From contig JBITNC010000001.1 in NCBI GenBank assembly GCA_050084985.1, positions 30,194,001 through 30,258,000 of the forward strand: DNA of 64,000 nt, given 5' to 3'. The notes below the pieces were generated by a model, which was given only the letters and a program-made list of their open reading frames with translations, had not been told where the DNA came from and did not search any database. Source of the stretch: Nageia nagi. Taxonomy: Eukaryota; Pinophyta. Shown here piece after piece: positions 1-13,069 of this stretch. The position numbers and the translations under genes are program-made. How positions within the stretch are numbered: position 1 is the first letter of the stretch; every line of letters begins with the position of its first letter.

Positions 1-400
1 TAATAATAACCATCACATGTAGGCTTAGATGCTTACCTACTCTAGTAAACCTATAGCCTTCTGTAAGTTGCATCAACTAGTGATCCTAATCATTATCACA
101 TGATTTGATCAACCATAATATTTAGTCCCATGAGTGTTATCATCCCCCATCTCACATTGATATATCAAGCCACTCCTAATGCGTATACCTTGGATTTGGT
201 ACACATCCTCTAAAGTTATTATCATTTCACCAATGGGAAGGTGAAATGAGTAGCAATTTTGATCCCACCTCTTAGCTAATGTAATGAGAAGAGGTGTATC
301 CACCTATACTATCCCTTCTTATGCAAGCTTCCCTAACTTGCATTGATCTAAAATATTATCTAATTAGTGGGTTCATGGGAAGGCTTAGGATAAATCTAAA
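1..400 (-). pseudogene. Plant mobile domain (PMD) fragment, antisense inside LTR element H
   Basis: The minus strand from about 303 down encodes VDTPLLITLAKRWDQN, then SFHLPIGEMIITLEDVYQI. This is the conserved core of the plant mobile domain (RW, TFHLP-GE, TLEDV), known from host proteins such as MAIN/MAIL1 and from transposon-borne copies. The same frame runs on to the window edge with several stops, so the C-terminal half lies outside or is lost. Upstream (304-400) the frame continues with in-frame TAG/TAA codons. It lies antisense to the plus-strand LTR element ending at about 3580, the same arrangement as the PMD gene in element A. The domain call is confident from the motifs; function is certainly lost. 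Confidence 0.72.
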
Positions 401-2903
401 GTTGTAATCCTCATAGGCCTACCCCAAATCAACCCCTTGTGATCCTATAAGATAACTCCTAGGTTTGTTAGTCCCTCCTCTCCAGTCATGAATAATAAAA
501 ATATAATATTTCAAGTTTGAATCTACTTACTACATGCTCAATTGGCAGATTGCAAAGATACTATGCTAGATGACCTATACTACTTGTAATTAATTGCTGG
601 ATACTCCTCTAATCAATGGCAACCATCTCTCCATAGTATTGAATCCTCTATGGATTTCCTCCCACTTGATGTGCTAAAATGAGAGATGGAATGGAATCTC
701 CAATAGAGCAACATTGCTAGCTGGGTGGCAAACTTGGTTGGGTCAACAAGGAAGTCAATGCTTACTTGTTAAAGCTCTAACTAGCAAGGGTGTCAAAGCA
801 AATATTTTGATTTTATAGGTTGAATTTGGGGCTTTAATTAGGAAATTATGTCTTTTTTCCATACAATTCCTAAATTCTTATGTGGAGGTCTTATTGGCCT
901 CATAAAATTTTTAAATTCCTCCCATCCATTTTCAAATATTAAAAATTGCCATTTCCATGACATCGATAGCATCCACTTCTTAGAGTTATGTGGGCTATGG
1001 ATGGAATTTGGATCTAATTTATTCTTAAAATTTATTTGAATGATGCTTTTATGTCTCAAGTAAATATTGCTTAATTTTTATTTTTCATTAAAATTTATAT
1101 TGGGTTTTAGGCATTAGCAGTGTGCTAATTTGATGTTTAGAGGTGTTTCCAATGTGCCTAATGCATTTTCATAAATTTCTAGTTTTTAACATGATAGTGC
1201 ACACTTTTATATGATATACAACTAAATAAATCAGATTATGAATACTTGATCTTCACCATTTGGTAGGGTTAAATTTTATTTTCAAGAAGGTTATTTCTAG
1301 GAAGCTGCAAGCCCATGATATTTACAAGATTTGGTGATATATGAAAGCACTATTTAATTTGATGACTTTCTCCACTTATTTCATGATGCCAATAGTATAT
1401 TGATATCAATGTGCTAGTAGTGTACCAATCCATGAGTTACTCAAAAGATTAAAAACGTTCCTATCCTTATCCTTAATTGCACCTTTTTAGCATGAGGACT
1501 GACACTAAAATTATGCTTCCATCGTAAGGTATAGATATTTTGCTTTTTTTTTTCTTCTCATTTGATGTTTTTAAGCATGTTAATTTTGTATTTGGAAAGG
1601 TTGATATTTGTTAACAAGAATTGATACATGCCAAGTGAATAAATTGGTATTTATTGATTGGCCTATAGTAGGCATGGAGAAATATGTAGAATGATGGGGC
1701 ATTATCTCCCCTTCTAGAATTCACTCTACATTCTATGTTACATTTCTCATAGATTTGAATAAATCTATTCTCCTCCAAGTGTTGGCAATTCATGACTATC
1801 ACCTAGATCATGACATGATGATGTGGTGAATTTAGGCTCCATGCATGTGGCAAGATGGCCTCCTTACCTCCTTTTTAGCATCAGCTAGGGCCAATCTCAT
1901 ATTTAGCTATAATAATGGTGAATCAATAGACTTTGGATAACAATAGCCAAGATAATTTTATTTTAGCTAAATTTGAGGAATCCTATGATATCAACAGTAT
2001 GGAATACTATCCACATGATGTTTATGGTGTACATTGATTTATTTTCAAGGTACGAGTGGTGTACATCCTTCATGTAGAATTAAACTCAAGCTCCCATACC
2101 TTTATAGGTTTGACTATCAATAATTTCATCATTCCATATTAGCATATTATAATATATTATATTTATTTCATTCTTTCTTTACATGACTAATATCTTTGAA
2201 TCATAAACATACAAATGTATGATCACTAATGGCCATCAATATAGCTAGTGAGAGTTCACTTAAAAGATAAATTGGTGATTTAGCTATAAGCAAGATGTTG
2301 ACATTGGATCATATTAAATATATGAAACAAATTATTATGCATCTATCATTATATTATTATTGAAATTTCATTACAAGCACATAGATCTAGCAAAAAAAGA
2401 ATAAAATTATAGTCAAAACTAGGGCACCAACATCATGCTTATAGTCTATTGGGCCATGGTTGGTGTACAATTGATTAATATTTCCATTAATCTAGACAAT
2501 CACCTCTTTGTTTCATGATATGAATATAAGTGCATCAGGTTCCCAAGTATCAGACACAATAGAATGGCTAGATACATGATTGAAACAATATAAGGGAGGC
2601 AAATCATATCATCCATCTCTACTATTGGATATGGATTTTTATAGACATCCAAACATCATCCAAATAGCATTCCTAAAGGAAGATTCATTATCAGATTTTT
2701 CCTTGGCAACTCCACTCAAGGATCTTTCCTAGGGCACCCAAGCCAAAAGGTGGACAACACAAGGTCCCTCAACATTAACTATTCATCTTTAACAAAAGAT
2801 AGCATCAGCAAAAAGATCAAAAAAATTCTTCTATATCTTAGCTATGCTTCTTCTTTTGACATGTAATTTCACTACTTTAATCACACATCCAAACAGGGGC
2901 AAA
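401..2903 (+). other. Internal non-coding part of LTR element H
   Basis: I see no coding stretch here; the short open frames at 838-1059 and 1611-1802 resemble no family. The segment ends in a polypurine tract, AAACAGGGGCAAA (2891-2903), directly before an LTR starting TGTAGATGTCG, so it is the 3' internal region of a plus-strand LTR retrotransposon whose 5' end is outside the window. The heptamer GGTGTAC recurs at 2026, 2058 and 2462, with AGTGTAC at 1419, and GGTGTAC also occurs inside the LTR at 3361. Confidence 0.5.
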
Positions 2904-3580
2904 TGTAGATGTCGCAAAATGTACCTTTATGTATTTAATAAATCATTTTAATCCCTTAACAATGTATTATTTAAAAAGGGATTTAAAATGTATAAAAGAG
3001 ATGTAGACCATATATTTGACTCTTGTGGATTATACAAGGTGTCAAATCCTATAATATAAGCATCCATATATAAAGGCATTAAATACATAGAAATACAGAT
3101 GAGGGAATTATCATCAAGAGGAAACTAGATAAGGGGTAGGTTACAAAAGACCCAAGGCTTTTATCAATTGAAGATCAAATAGAGAATCAAGGACTTGAAC
3201 ATCATTCATAAAGCAAACTTTTGCAAGGTCTTCTTATATATAATAATCAGATCTCTTATCTCAAATATTATCATACTTTTATTATATTGATAAATCATTC
3301 ATTCATTTTTCATTTCATCTTTCATTACATATTTAATTTGATCATTAGCATGATGCTGATGGTGTACTATTACCAGGGCATTGGTATCATACTAATGTGT
3401 ATGATATTACTTGTGCTTTTCCTTTATTAATTGAATATGCATGTTAATGAAATGAACTTGTATGATTAATCATCTATTGTCATATTCTCTCTTTATGTCA
3501 ACTAATTAATAGACTAAATAGTGCATGTGTTGATTCTTGAATTAATTACACCATCACATTATTTAGCATCTATAGTTACA
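2904..3580 (+). mobile_element. 3' LTR of element H
   Basis: It begins TGTAGATGTCG immediately after a polypurine tract. Plant gypsy LTRs commonly start TGTAGA, and element B's LTR starts TGTAGACACC behind a similar tract. A TATA box, TATATAAA, lies at 3067-3074. The right end is uncertain: TTACA ends occur at 3550 and 3580. No second LTR copy is in the window, so the start rests on the tract plus TG and the end is a guess. Confidence 0.55.
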
Positions 3581-6500
3581 TTTTCAATAATGGAGATCAA
3601 TAAAAAGGAATACAATAGGAGCATTAAAAACACAATACTACTCTATATGTTGTGTTGCTTATATTTTCTTATGTATTTCTATAATTAGTAATTTAGGTAG
3701 TAAGTTAACAAATGAAGATATAATTCTCTTAGTTAAGATAATACAATAGACTAGTGTGGATGCTCAACTTAGTGCTAATGTTAGCTTTAGGTAAATGATC
3801 AATTTTGGCTCTAAATTTGAATTTATATGTGAGAATAAATGCATTATTTCAATAAATTATATTCAAAGATCTAAGTCAATTATAATCTTATGTTGATTAA
3901 AAATCAATGCTTCATTCATAGGTAAATTATCACAAGCCAAATTTAATGAGTCTACAAAGGGATGAAACTCTTTTTTTCATTATTTAGTATTAAATAATGA
4001 ATTACATTCATTTAGATGTAGAATTGTATTTTATAAATGATGAAGAAGTGTCTCAATTCAATGTTTTGGATTCTTCTCTCAAATCTTGCAATATTGTTAA
4101 TAATTTAAAAAACTAAATAGTTTTGTTGCATTAAAAGGAGGGAGATCATGAAATATTTTATGCAAATAATCTATGATATTTTGAATATATTCTTCTCTAA
4201 GTTATAAGTTTATATTGTACCATTAATATATGGATGCATTTTTTTCTTTACATCATTAAAATTAAGCTCCATATTTGGGATAGGTATAAATTATAATTGC
4301 TAGTTGTATTGATTTCACCTTTTTGATGTCTAATTTCAATGTATCCATATTTAGAATAAACTAAATTTTTTGAAAGATACATTGTAACTTCAGTAAATAT
4401 TTCTTTTCTAGAAAACTATCTAGTTAAAATGTTTATAGTTACGTCTAAATAAATCCCAAGAGTTGTGTTATTTATATTATCTTCTTGAAATTTTTGGTTT
4501 AACTTATTGATTTAACCTAGAGCATAAGTAAGCATATGCAAACAAAATTCAAGAGAATAAATTCTTATCTTATCATACCATTATGAATGTTTATAGTCAT
4601 TTTTGTATAAAGTTAAAATAGTCGACATAAGTTTCACAAGCCTTTGAATGACCTATTCCCTTGATAATCATCTAATTAAATGAATTTGAAGAACATCAAG
4701 AACATCAATTTGCATAACTTTAAATAAATTATTAAGTTCATTATTTTTTTTGTGAGAATTTTAAACCTATGAATACACTTTGTTTACAAGTTTTTCATTA
4801 TACAATAATTCATAGACCCTCTTTAAAGTATATGTTGCTACCCAAGTCTCTCTATGACCGATATAATAGATTTTCATTAAGTTTGGAATATATTTTCCTA
4901 CAAGAAATAAAACCATATTCCTATTCAACCATTATTAAGGCTCCATCAATAGAATTAACTATTAACATCTTAATAGAAAATTCTTTCTTATTTATGTTCT
5001 CATTCACAATTTATTATATAGTTCTTCCTTTCTTATCACTTATAGTATTAAGCTTCATGAACTATGAATTTGATGGTCTAAATACATTTGAGATTAATTC
5101 ATTAATATAAATAATAAAATGTAATTACTACTATAGTTAACCAATTTTACATCCTACTATGCATCAACCTACAATGTTAATTTTAAAAAATCATGATGTA
5201 TAAATTGACTCTAAGTGTACTATAAAAAAATGTCATTTTGTGCATCATAATATACATGATTTTATGCCCATTTAATCATAAATGTGAATATGTGGAAATA
5301 TCGAAAACTCTTCATAAAGCATCAAGTATAATATTTTTCAATGCATCATGTATCAATATGTTGATCATCAAACAACTAATGTTATAAACATCTTGATATG
5401 CATAAAATTTATATTGTAGTAGTGTGTCAATTAAACACATCCTACTAGATGTGTCAAGCATCAAGTGGTGTGTTGTTTAACAATATACCCTTAACTATTT
5501 CTCTCTCTAGGCATCTACATATGCATCATATAGAGCATCCATTTATATTAAATTATATTAATTAATTACATTTTTTAAATAAATTATATTTTAATATTAA
5601 TTTCATTTGATTTTTTTTAATTAAATTCAATATATGTATTTATTATATTTTATGTAATTTAATTTAATACAATTAATTATAATTAGATACATTAAATTAT
5701 AATGAATTAAAAAAATAATTATAATTTAGAAATAATAAATTTGAAACTTAAAATGCATTAAATACAAATATAATAAATAGTCATAAATACATTCATAAGG
5801 TTTTTGAATTATCATAGAGAAGTAATCAAATGACTATATATAAAATCTCAATAACATAAAATTATTTGTAGAATGTCTAATGAATAATGCCACCTCTATC
5901 CTAATACCCTAAATTCTTTACTCACTATCACCATGCTTATCCTCATCATCATTGATATCCATCTTGGTGTTTAGCTAACCCTCCAAATGTTGATCATGAC
6001 CCTTCATCTAAGCCTCTTGGCCTTGATCTCAATCTTTTAGTTAATCCTTATGACCTTGTAAAGAATAATTATACAAATATTAGGAAACTAGCTTTGATAT
6101 AACCCCTTAAATATCAAGAAATGTTGAGAGATATCATTCTTGAGATGTTTATCTTAGATATAGCAAATAATTACATAGTTGAATTCTAATAAATTTTATT
6201 TTGTGATTTGATATTTATTAAACATTCCATTTTTATATAAAAAATATTTATTAAAATTAATATAGTCAACTTTGTATTAAAATTTTAATAAAATCAAAAT
6301 ATTTGGCCAAATGTTTATGACCGAATAGATGGTGCAACATTTTTGACTCCTCAACCCCTTGGCTATCATTATAGTTACACCTCTTGACTTAATAGGAAAA
6401 AAATAAAAATCTATCCATCAATATCAAATAATATAATTAATTAATTAAAAGCATGTAAAATATTACTAATTACTTATAATCTCAATAGCTATCTTCAATT

Positions 6501-7944
6501 TTAGGGCTTGAAAACCATGTTAAAGGGTATATTTCAATTCATCTCTTCAAGGATATCTACCATATATTTGGTGAACTACAAAAAAGCTTATTTATTTAAA
6601 AAATATTTGAAATATATAACTATTTATTGTAAAATATTAAATAAATAATTAAATATACTTACAAATCTAGATTCAATCCCTATTTTTCCCTATTTCCTAA
6701 CTTATGTGTATAATTAATGGATGATGTACTATATGCACAAATTTTTCTTATCACCATGGTTCAAATATGGATTCTTTATGTGCTTCTTCCTTGTCCACTT
6801 TTTCACCAAGCTCTTCCATACTTTTTTGTCAATATCAATAGGCCTAATTCCTTTACACTTATTTTTATGAAGTTGTTTTATTTATCCTCTAACCTTGTCC
6901 CTCCTCCAATTTAAGTTCTTTTTGATCATCTTGAATTCCCAATATACACTCCATCCTTCACAAATTCTTTTTTAAGGATATCTATCACTCTTTATTTTCC
7001 TACGCAATACATAATTTTTTAGAAAATAAGTTAAAAATTAAGTAAAATGTATTATTAATAATAATCTATAAAAAAATATATATATAATTGTAACACTTTG
7101 TTTTGTCCACACATGATCTAATGTGAGATTGAACTGATTGACTATGCATTTTCTAAGAGTATAATAAAAAAAATTATCCTAATGAATATTTGATGATATT
7201 AGTAAATTAATATATTTCAAAATAAATATATAAATATATATTTTTGAAAATAAATTCTTACAATTATTATCTTTAATAACTACATACTTTTCATCCACTT
7301 TTATTTCAATATTATTAGTGCCCTTGCACATCATAAATTTAGGTTGTTGATTGACCATCAACTCTAGATCTATAATTATAATACTTATATTATCATTACT
7401 AGATATAACATTTATAAGAATTAAATAATAAAAGGTTATTTCAATCTTTTTTTAAAAATTAACAAATAAAAAGATATTACAACTCTCTAGCAATGAACCC
7501 GCTGATAATGATGATATAACTTTGCTAGAAGGCTAATTTGAAGTCCCAATACCCATTTCTTTGTTAATTTGTCTTTCTAGTTCACACCTATCCATCCATT
7601 TTGTGTCCATTTTAAATAATTTGACCACTTCCTAACTCTATAAATATGATAAATAAATAAATTTATTTTTCTTTTAAAATGAAAATTATTAAATAAAATA
7701 TAAATAAATCACATTAATATAGCTAAATACTTACTAAACCCTTGTTTCTTGTTGTTGTCTTTGGAGGCTTTTACTTATTTCCTTTTCTTTAATCTCCATT
7801 ATTGACATGATAATCACTAAATAAAGATAATAAAAAAATATTATTAGTATAATAACAAAATGAATATGTAAATTATACTAATATTTAAAATTTATATTAA
7901 AATTATGGTTAATTTTTTTTACTATACTCAAATGTAAAATTTTA
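3581..7944. other. AT-rich intergenic sequence without a supportable gene
   Basis: Except for a possible dead hAT-like gene near 3800-5110, I see only AT-rich sequence. The 5520-5800 stretch is almost pure A/T. Segments at 5880-6060 and 6660-7000 are richer in C and T and read on the minus strand as Lys/Arg-rich peptide pieces, which might be remains of a DNA-transposon protein, but no diagnostic motif is clear. Confidence 0.4.
3800..5110 (-). pseudogene. Possible remnant of a hAT-type (DUF4371-like) transposase
   Basis: On the minus strand, pieces in several frames read LNQKFQEDNINNTT, then LDVTINILTR, then LSKNLVYSKYGY. They resemble the segment of animal and plant DUF4371/hAT-related proteins that reads roughly 'LNKxxQxxxxxI... 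LxxxL... FxDFxxY'. There are many stops and frame changes and no catalytic residues could be placed. This is a similarity seen by eye only; the plus-strand 113-codon open frame over 4769-5110 is probably its shadow. Confidence 0.25.
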
Positions 7945-8890
7945 GACCTTAAACCCTAAGAACCTAAATATTAATCTCTGAATCCCTCAACCCCCTAAAC
8001 TTCTAATCCCCTAAACCCCTTAAACTTATGAATGCCTAAACTCTAAATATTAATCTCTAACATCAAACCCTAACCTCCAAATATAACCTCTAACCCTAAT
8101 TATAACCCCTAATTCTTAATACCTAACTAATGAACCTTGACCTTAAACCTACCCTAACCTGACCTAAATCCTAACTATAAAATGTAATGCTTAATTCCTA
8201 ACCAACCATTAATCCTAAATCTACCTTATCCATTAAACCCTAAATATTAACCCTTAACTCCAAACTTAACCCATAAAAACTAAATAGTAACCCTTAACCT
8301 TACAACTTAACCATAAAACCCACAATCCTAATCCCTAATCCAAAATAATAACCTCACACCTTAAACCCTAAATATTAAACCATATCCCTTAAATTGTAAC
8401 CTCTAACTCTTAAATCTTATTCCCTAATAATAACCCTTAACCCTAACCATAACCCCTAACACTTAATCCTAACCTTTAACCCTAAATCCTAATCTCAAAC
8501 CTAACTCTTAAACCTTATACCCTAACCATAACCTAACTCTTAAACTTTAAACCCTAAGATCCTAAATGCTTACAACCTCAAATATTTAAATCCTTAGAAC
8601 CTTAATCCTTAAACCATCACACTTAGCCTTAAAACCTAACTACAACCCTTAATGATTAATCCCTAACCCTTATCCTTAAACTTTGAGCCTAAAAACCCCC
8701 TAATCCATAACCCTAAACACTAATCCCAAACCCTAAACCTTCAAAATTAACCCATATTACTTAAATTGAAACCTCTAATATTTAAACTCTAATCCCTAAA
8801 TAATAATGTAAATCTTATCCTTAAAATCCTAATATCCATAATTAACCTACAAACACTAACCATAAAACCCTAAACACTAACCCTTAAGTA
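7945..8890. repeat. Degenerate interstitial telomere-like repeat (CCCTAAA type)
   Basis: About 950 bp are dominated by variants of the plant telomere unit CCCTAAA: CCCTAAA, CCCTAAC, CCTAAAC, CCTTAAC, ACCCTAAT, in one orientation (C-rich strand on plus). Perfect adjacent units are rare, so this is an old, diverged interstitial block rather than a chromosome end. Such blocks are well known in conifers. No open frame or LTR element covers it. Confidence 0.85.
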
Positions 8891-9911
8891 AATTTAAAGT
8901 TTAAATTCTTTTGTTTATATTTAAAATTTTAAGTTAAATGTTTAAAATTTAGGTTAGATGTTTAAAATGTTTAAACTTTAACTCTAAATCTTTTAAATAA
9001 TTAACAATTTATGTTAAAATAAAACTTTAAATAATTTATCATTTATATTAAATTCTTAAATTAATAAATATTAATTTTTACTTTTAACCTTATAAATTAT
9101 AAAATATAAATTAAAAGAAAAATTGTAAGTAGTTAATTATAAATTACAAATTCTAAATTATAATAATGAGTTGTTAAAAATTAAAAAATAATTAGTGACT
9201 TGTTAATTATAAAAAATGGAGATATGATCATTTTGAAGAAACAAGAAAAGAGGAGGATATTGTTATTGGTGTTTTCGGTATATTTATATATATATTTTTT
9301 TAAAATTGAAAATTTTTATGGTTTAATATATCCCTAATTTTATGTTAAATTAAAGCCTTAGTTTAGTTTTCTTCAAACCCTAGGTGTTTTATTCTTCAAA
9401 TTTTCTAAAATTTCATGGTTAAATTGAAATCCTAGTTTGTAAAATTATTCAAACCTTAGTTTGTAAATTTATTTCATTTTTTAAACCCTAGTTTTTTTCA
9501 ACCCTAGATTTAATTTTTTGAATTTTAATGAAACTAAGAAAATAAGGTTTAGGATTTTCCTTCTAGAATAGGGTTTAGTATCTTCTTTTTTGTAGATTTT
9601 TATTATAGAATAACAATTTTTAATTCTAAGAAAAAATATTTCACTTATATAAACATAATTATAAATATTTAATGTAAATTTGAATTTCAAGGTTAAAATT
9701 TGAATATAGAGTGCTTACCTCCAAATCTAGTTGTAATTTTTTTAAAAATCAATTAGATTTTGTAAAATCTAATTGTTATGTCCTTCTATCCTACTGAAAA
9801 ATCATTTTTATTTATCTCCTTCCTATGAAATGAAGGAAAATGATATTTTTTGGGGTATTTAGAGCATCCTCCTTTTGTTTTATCCATTTCCATGATAGGC
9901 TTGATGTATTG
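8891..9911. other. AT-rich flank of the telomere-like block; no gene seen
   Basis: The first half is rich in short palindromic strings such as AAATTTAAAGTTTAAATT. Scattered AACCCTAG/AAACCCTAG words at 9377-9575 look like a diffuse continuation of the telomere-like block. A perfect hairpin lies at 9750-9775. The stretch ends at the target duplication of element D. I found no coding sequence. Confidence 0.5.
9750..9775. repeat. Perfect short inverted repeat
   Basis: CAATTAGATTTT (9750-9761) and its exact reverse complement AAAATCTAATTG (9764-9775) are separated by 2 bp. Pure stretches this long are rare by chance even in AT-rich DNA; it may be a cruciform or a miniature-element relic. Confidence 0.7.
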
Positions 9912-9916
9912 AATGC
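9912..9916. repeat. Target-site duplication of element D, left copy (AATGC)
   Basis: AATGC directly precedes the low-coordinate LTR of D and is repeated exactly at 59634-59638, directly after the other LTR. Five base pairs is the normal duplication for Ty3/gypsy integrase. Confidence 0.9.
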
Positions 9917-10728
9917 TATTGATATGGGTTTTGGTACACCTAGATTTACCTCTAAATGATCTAAAATCACATATACATTTTATTGTATAAATTATCTAAG
10001 TTAATTAAAATTATAAAAATATACATGAATAAGGGAATTCAATAGTACCATAACAATATAAAAAAATTGCAATGATGTCAAGATGTAAAATATAACTACA
10101 CACACTAAAGAGAAAGGTATTGAGTGAAAGATAAATACCTATGTGTATCTATTTGTATCAAGGTTGATGATATGATGGATGAACATGTCAAAGAGTGGTG
10201 ATGTTTTTATGCAAAACCCAAGGCCAACTACAAAAGAAACACCAATATGAGTGATAGCCTCAAAGAGCTCAGCATGGATGTGGACCTTAGATGGGGCCTA
10301 ATTATCCTAAAGAATGAGGTTATCTAATAAGGATCCATGATAGCAATTATAATGACAATTTGATTTAATAATATGACCATAGGTGGGGATAAAAAATATT
10401 TTCTCAAGTGGTAATAAGATTCCAATCTCAATATGCAACATTTAGAAACACCTTAGAGTAGGGTACCAACTATCAAGATGTAATCTTGATATTCTTTCCT
10501 CAAGTTAGATATACTTAAATTTATATCATGAATGATTTACCATTTGAGCCCTTATGTGAAGGTAGTAGCCATCACAATATACCTTACATAAAACATAAGA
10601 AAACATCTTGAGAAATAAGTGATAATAAGGTAAAATATGATTAAAATGTGGCTAAATGTTATTAAAATATGTATGTAAGTTGCACCTAAGTGGGACCCTA
10701 TTAATGGGATCATTTTTAGGTATCAATA
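9917..10728 (-). mobile_element. 3' LTR of element D
   Basis: It is homologous along its length to 58814-59633. On the minus strand it starts TATTGATACC and ends CCATATCAATA. A TATA-like TATAAAT lies on the minus strand at 10519-10525, at the position matching 59424-59430 in the partner. The adjoining purine run on the minus strand, AAAGGGACATATC, is a weak polypurine tract. Confidence 0.88.
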
Positions 10729-11666
10729 GATATGTCCCTTTGTAAGTATAATGACATTCAATCTTGAAATGATATATACTTGCAAAGGAAGTAAAGATAA
10801 AGACAAGAAAAATTTCACATTTCCTTGATTTAGCTATTTGAATCATTAAGGATTTGATGATGTATATTTCCCCCTTTTTTCCTTGGTTGTAAGATGTAAT
10901 GGCTTGCATGTAGTATAATCAACCAAGAACAAAGAATGAACTTGAAAATGAGAGGAAAATACTTCTAAGAGAATACATTATTGTTAACTCATAAAAGATA
11001 TAGTAGTGATATTAAGAGAGGACATCATAGCATTTCATCAAATGATATAGTAATAATGGAGCATGGATGAAATTATATAATATGCATTCATCATCTTGAA
11101 ATTACTAAGTATAAAAAATACCTAATGTTTCATTCTTAGATGCATATATAAGAAATCATAAAAAATATGTATCAACATCATCATGGGGTACATACCCCAT
11201 TCCTACTTAAAACAAATGCAAATAGAACCACATATGATAACATCATCATGAGGTACATGCCCCATTACTAGATGCAACATATGAATAAAAAAAGTAATAT
11301 GGTGATGCTTAGTTGAGACCTAACCAAAGGTGACCCAAATATGGAAGTTAGTTAAGACCCAACTAGCAAAGGTGACTTAGGGACATGGATGGTTTGAATA
11401 TTTCCTAGAAATGCTATCTAATATGCTCATTATCATGTGGCACATGCCCCATTATTAGATGTGATTAAAGATTGATTGGTTTGAATATTTTCCAATCATG
11501 CATGATTATAGTACTAGTGATAATGTGGCCATTATACTAATGATTAGTTTAATCCCAATCACTAAGCTAATCTAAGAAAAATGATTTTTTTAGTCCTAAC
11601 CAAATGATAAAAAATAATAATGGTTATTTAATGTTCACCCAATAAGGACATAATGTGATAAGTATG
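10729..11666 (-). other. 3' untranslated region of element D, with short repeats
   Basis: No coding region is visible between integrase and LTR. A strong purine run on the minus strand (AAAAAAGGGGGAAA, about 10868-10881) lies 140 bp inside the LTR edge and looks like a second polypurine tract. A motif reading ATCATG-G-ACATGCCCCATTA is present three times, near 11180, 11244 and 11432; the first copy contains the palindrome ATGGGGTA-CA-TACCCCAT (11183-11200). Confidence 0.6.
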
Positions 11667-11671
11667 ATTAT
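11667..11671. repeat. Target-site duplication of element E, left copy (ATTAT)
   Basis: ATTAT precedes the low LTR of E and recurs exactly at 24538-24542 after its high LTR. Confidence 0.88.
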
Positions 11672-13069
11672 TGTTGATTAGGATTGTGTAATATGTGCGC
11701 CATGAACAATCTCAACCAAAGTAAATCAAGAATAGACTATGGTGATAGTCTGATCTCCAGAGAAGGCCGGTTCCTTATCTATTGGGTATAGGAAAAGTAA
11801 CAGGAAAGGAAATAAAAGAGTAGAGTGCGAGGAATTTAAGCAAAGGGCTTAGGGTAACAAGAGAGAAAGTAAAGGTGGATCACTAGTTCAGTGCGGGCTT
11901 TCACAAGGTGTGAAACCTTAGTCTGAATCTAGTGTAGCAGCTACAGTACAAGCTCTCACTCTCTAGTAGTTTCCCAACTTTTACTCTACCATGTATGTAG
12001 ACATAGTTATACTAACAGCTCGTAATTATCATTCAGGAAACATGCTAAGCTGCCATAATGTAACCTAATTAAGAACAACAATTACGAGTGCTAGACAAGA
12101 AAGGTTAAGATGATATCATATTACTGATAAAAAAAACTACAGGTCTTAGAGAACAAATGTAAAGAGCAATACTAGGGCTTCTGACCCTTTTTCCTTTGTT
12201 TATTCCTTACTTATACTAAAGTAACAATAGTTACAATAATTATAGAATAGAAACATTTACAAAAATGGCTTCAAGATTCTAGCCTTATTTTAACTGATAC
12301 TACCTATATACGCCACTTGGTAGAATATTACAAAAATTGGGTAGATTGCATATGATATGACTTCTTGATAACTATGATCTCACCTCTCATTGACCTTGTC
12401 TCTTTTAGGATATTCTACTTACTAGCTCCAGCTATTCAATCACTCCTTGCTAACCTCATCACTTTTGGGATCCGGTTTCATTCAAAAATGTGAACATTAT
12501 TTTCCCCATGATGTCATCTTCATACTTCCAGAATCCTTCACTTTACTAATTATGGATTTTCAATAACCCTTTTTGCTGACCTCATCTCTACATTCTAGAA
12601 TAATCTACTTACTGGCTTCGATTATTCAATCACTCCTTGCTGACCTCATCGGTCCTAGGATCCAATTTTATTAAAAAATGTGAACATTATTTTCCCCATG
12701 ACATCATCTTCATACTTCTGGAATGCTTCACTTTACTAATTATGGATTTTTGATAACCCTTTTGCTGACCTCATCTCTACATTCTGGAATATTCTACTTA
12801 CTGGCTCCAGCTATTCAACCACTCCTTGCTGACCTCATCTCTTCTGGGATCTGGTTTTGGGTTAAGGTCTAAAATTACTAATGTCATCTCTTTCAAGATC
12901 TGAGTTACTCAACATTAACTTCATGAGGCTTTTCTTCTTTCATAATAACATAATTACTTTCAAAAACTGGTTCTTAAAACCCATTATGATTATGCTTAGC
13001 CTACATCACCTCCAAAAGTGATCATACTTTCAGAAGAACCTTAGAGTAATGATAATGTATTGATATACA
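11672..13069 (-). mobile_element. 3' LTR of element E
   Basis: On the minus strand it starts TGTATATCAATAC and ends CCTAATCAACA. A conserved minus-strand TATA box, TATATAGG, lies at 12303-12310 (partner 23772-23779). A block of about 190-bp tandem units lies at 12380-12860. The inner edge (13070 on) has no purine tract but a sequence resembling a primer site on the plus strand. Confidence 0.88.
12380..12860. repeat. About 190-bp tandem repeat inside the LTR of E
   Basis: Units start with CACTCCTTGCT-ACCTCATC at 12441, 12631 and 12820 (the last partial), and a partial unit precedes them. Within each unit come AAAAATGTGAACATT, then TTTCCCCATGA. The same array is in the other LTR (units starting at 23910, 24100, 24288), so the duplication predates this insertion. 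Confidence 0.8.

Noticed and set aside
3221-3430. 69-codon plus-strand hydrophobic frame
   Set aside because: Lies inside the 3' LTR of H; chance frame.
4769-5110. 113-codon plus-strand open frame with hydrophobic segments
   Set aside because: AT-rich sequence gives Leu/Ile/Phe/Tyr-rich frames by chance; no motif, and the opposite strand looks more like a decayed protein.
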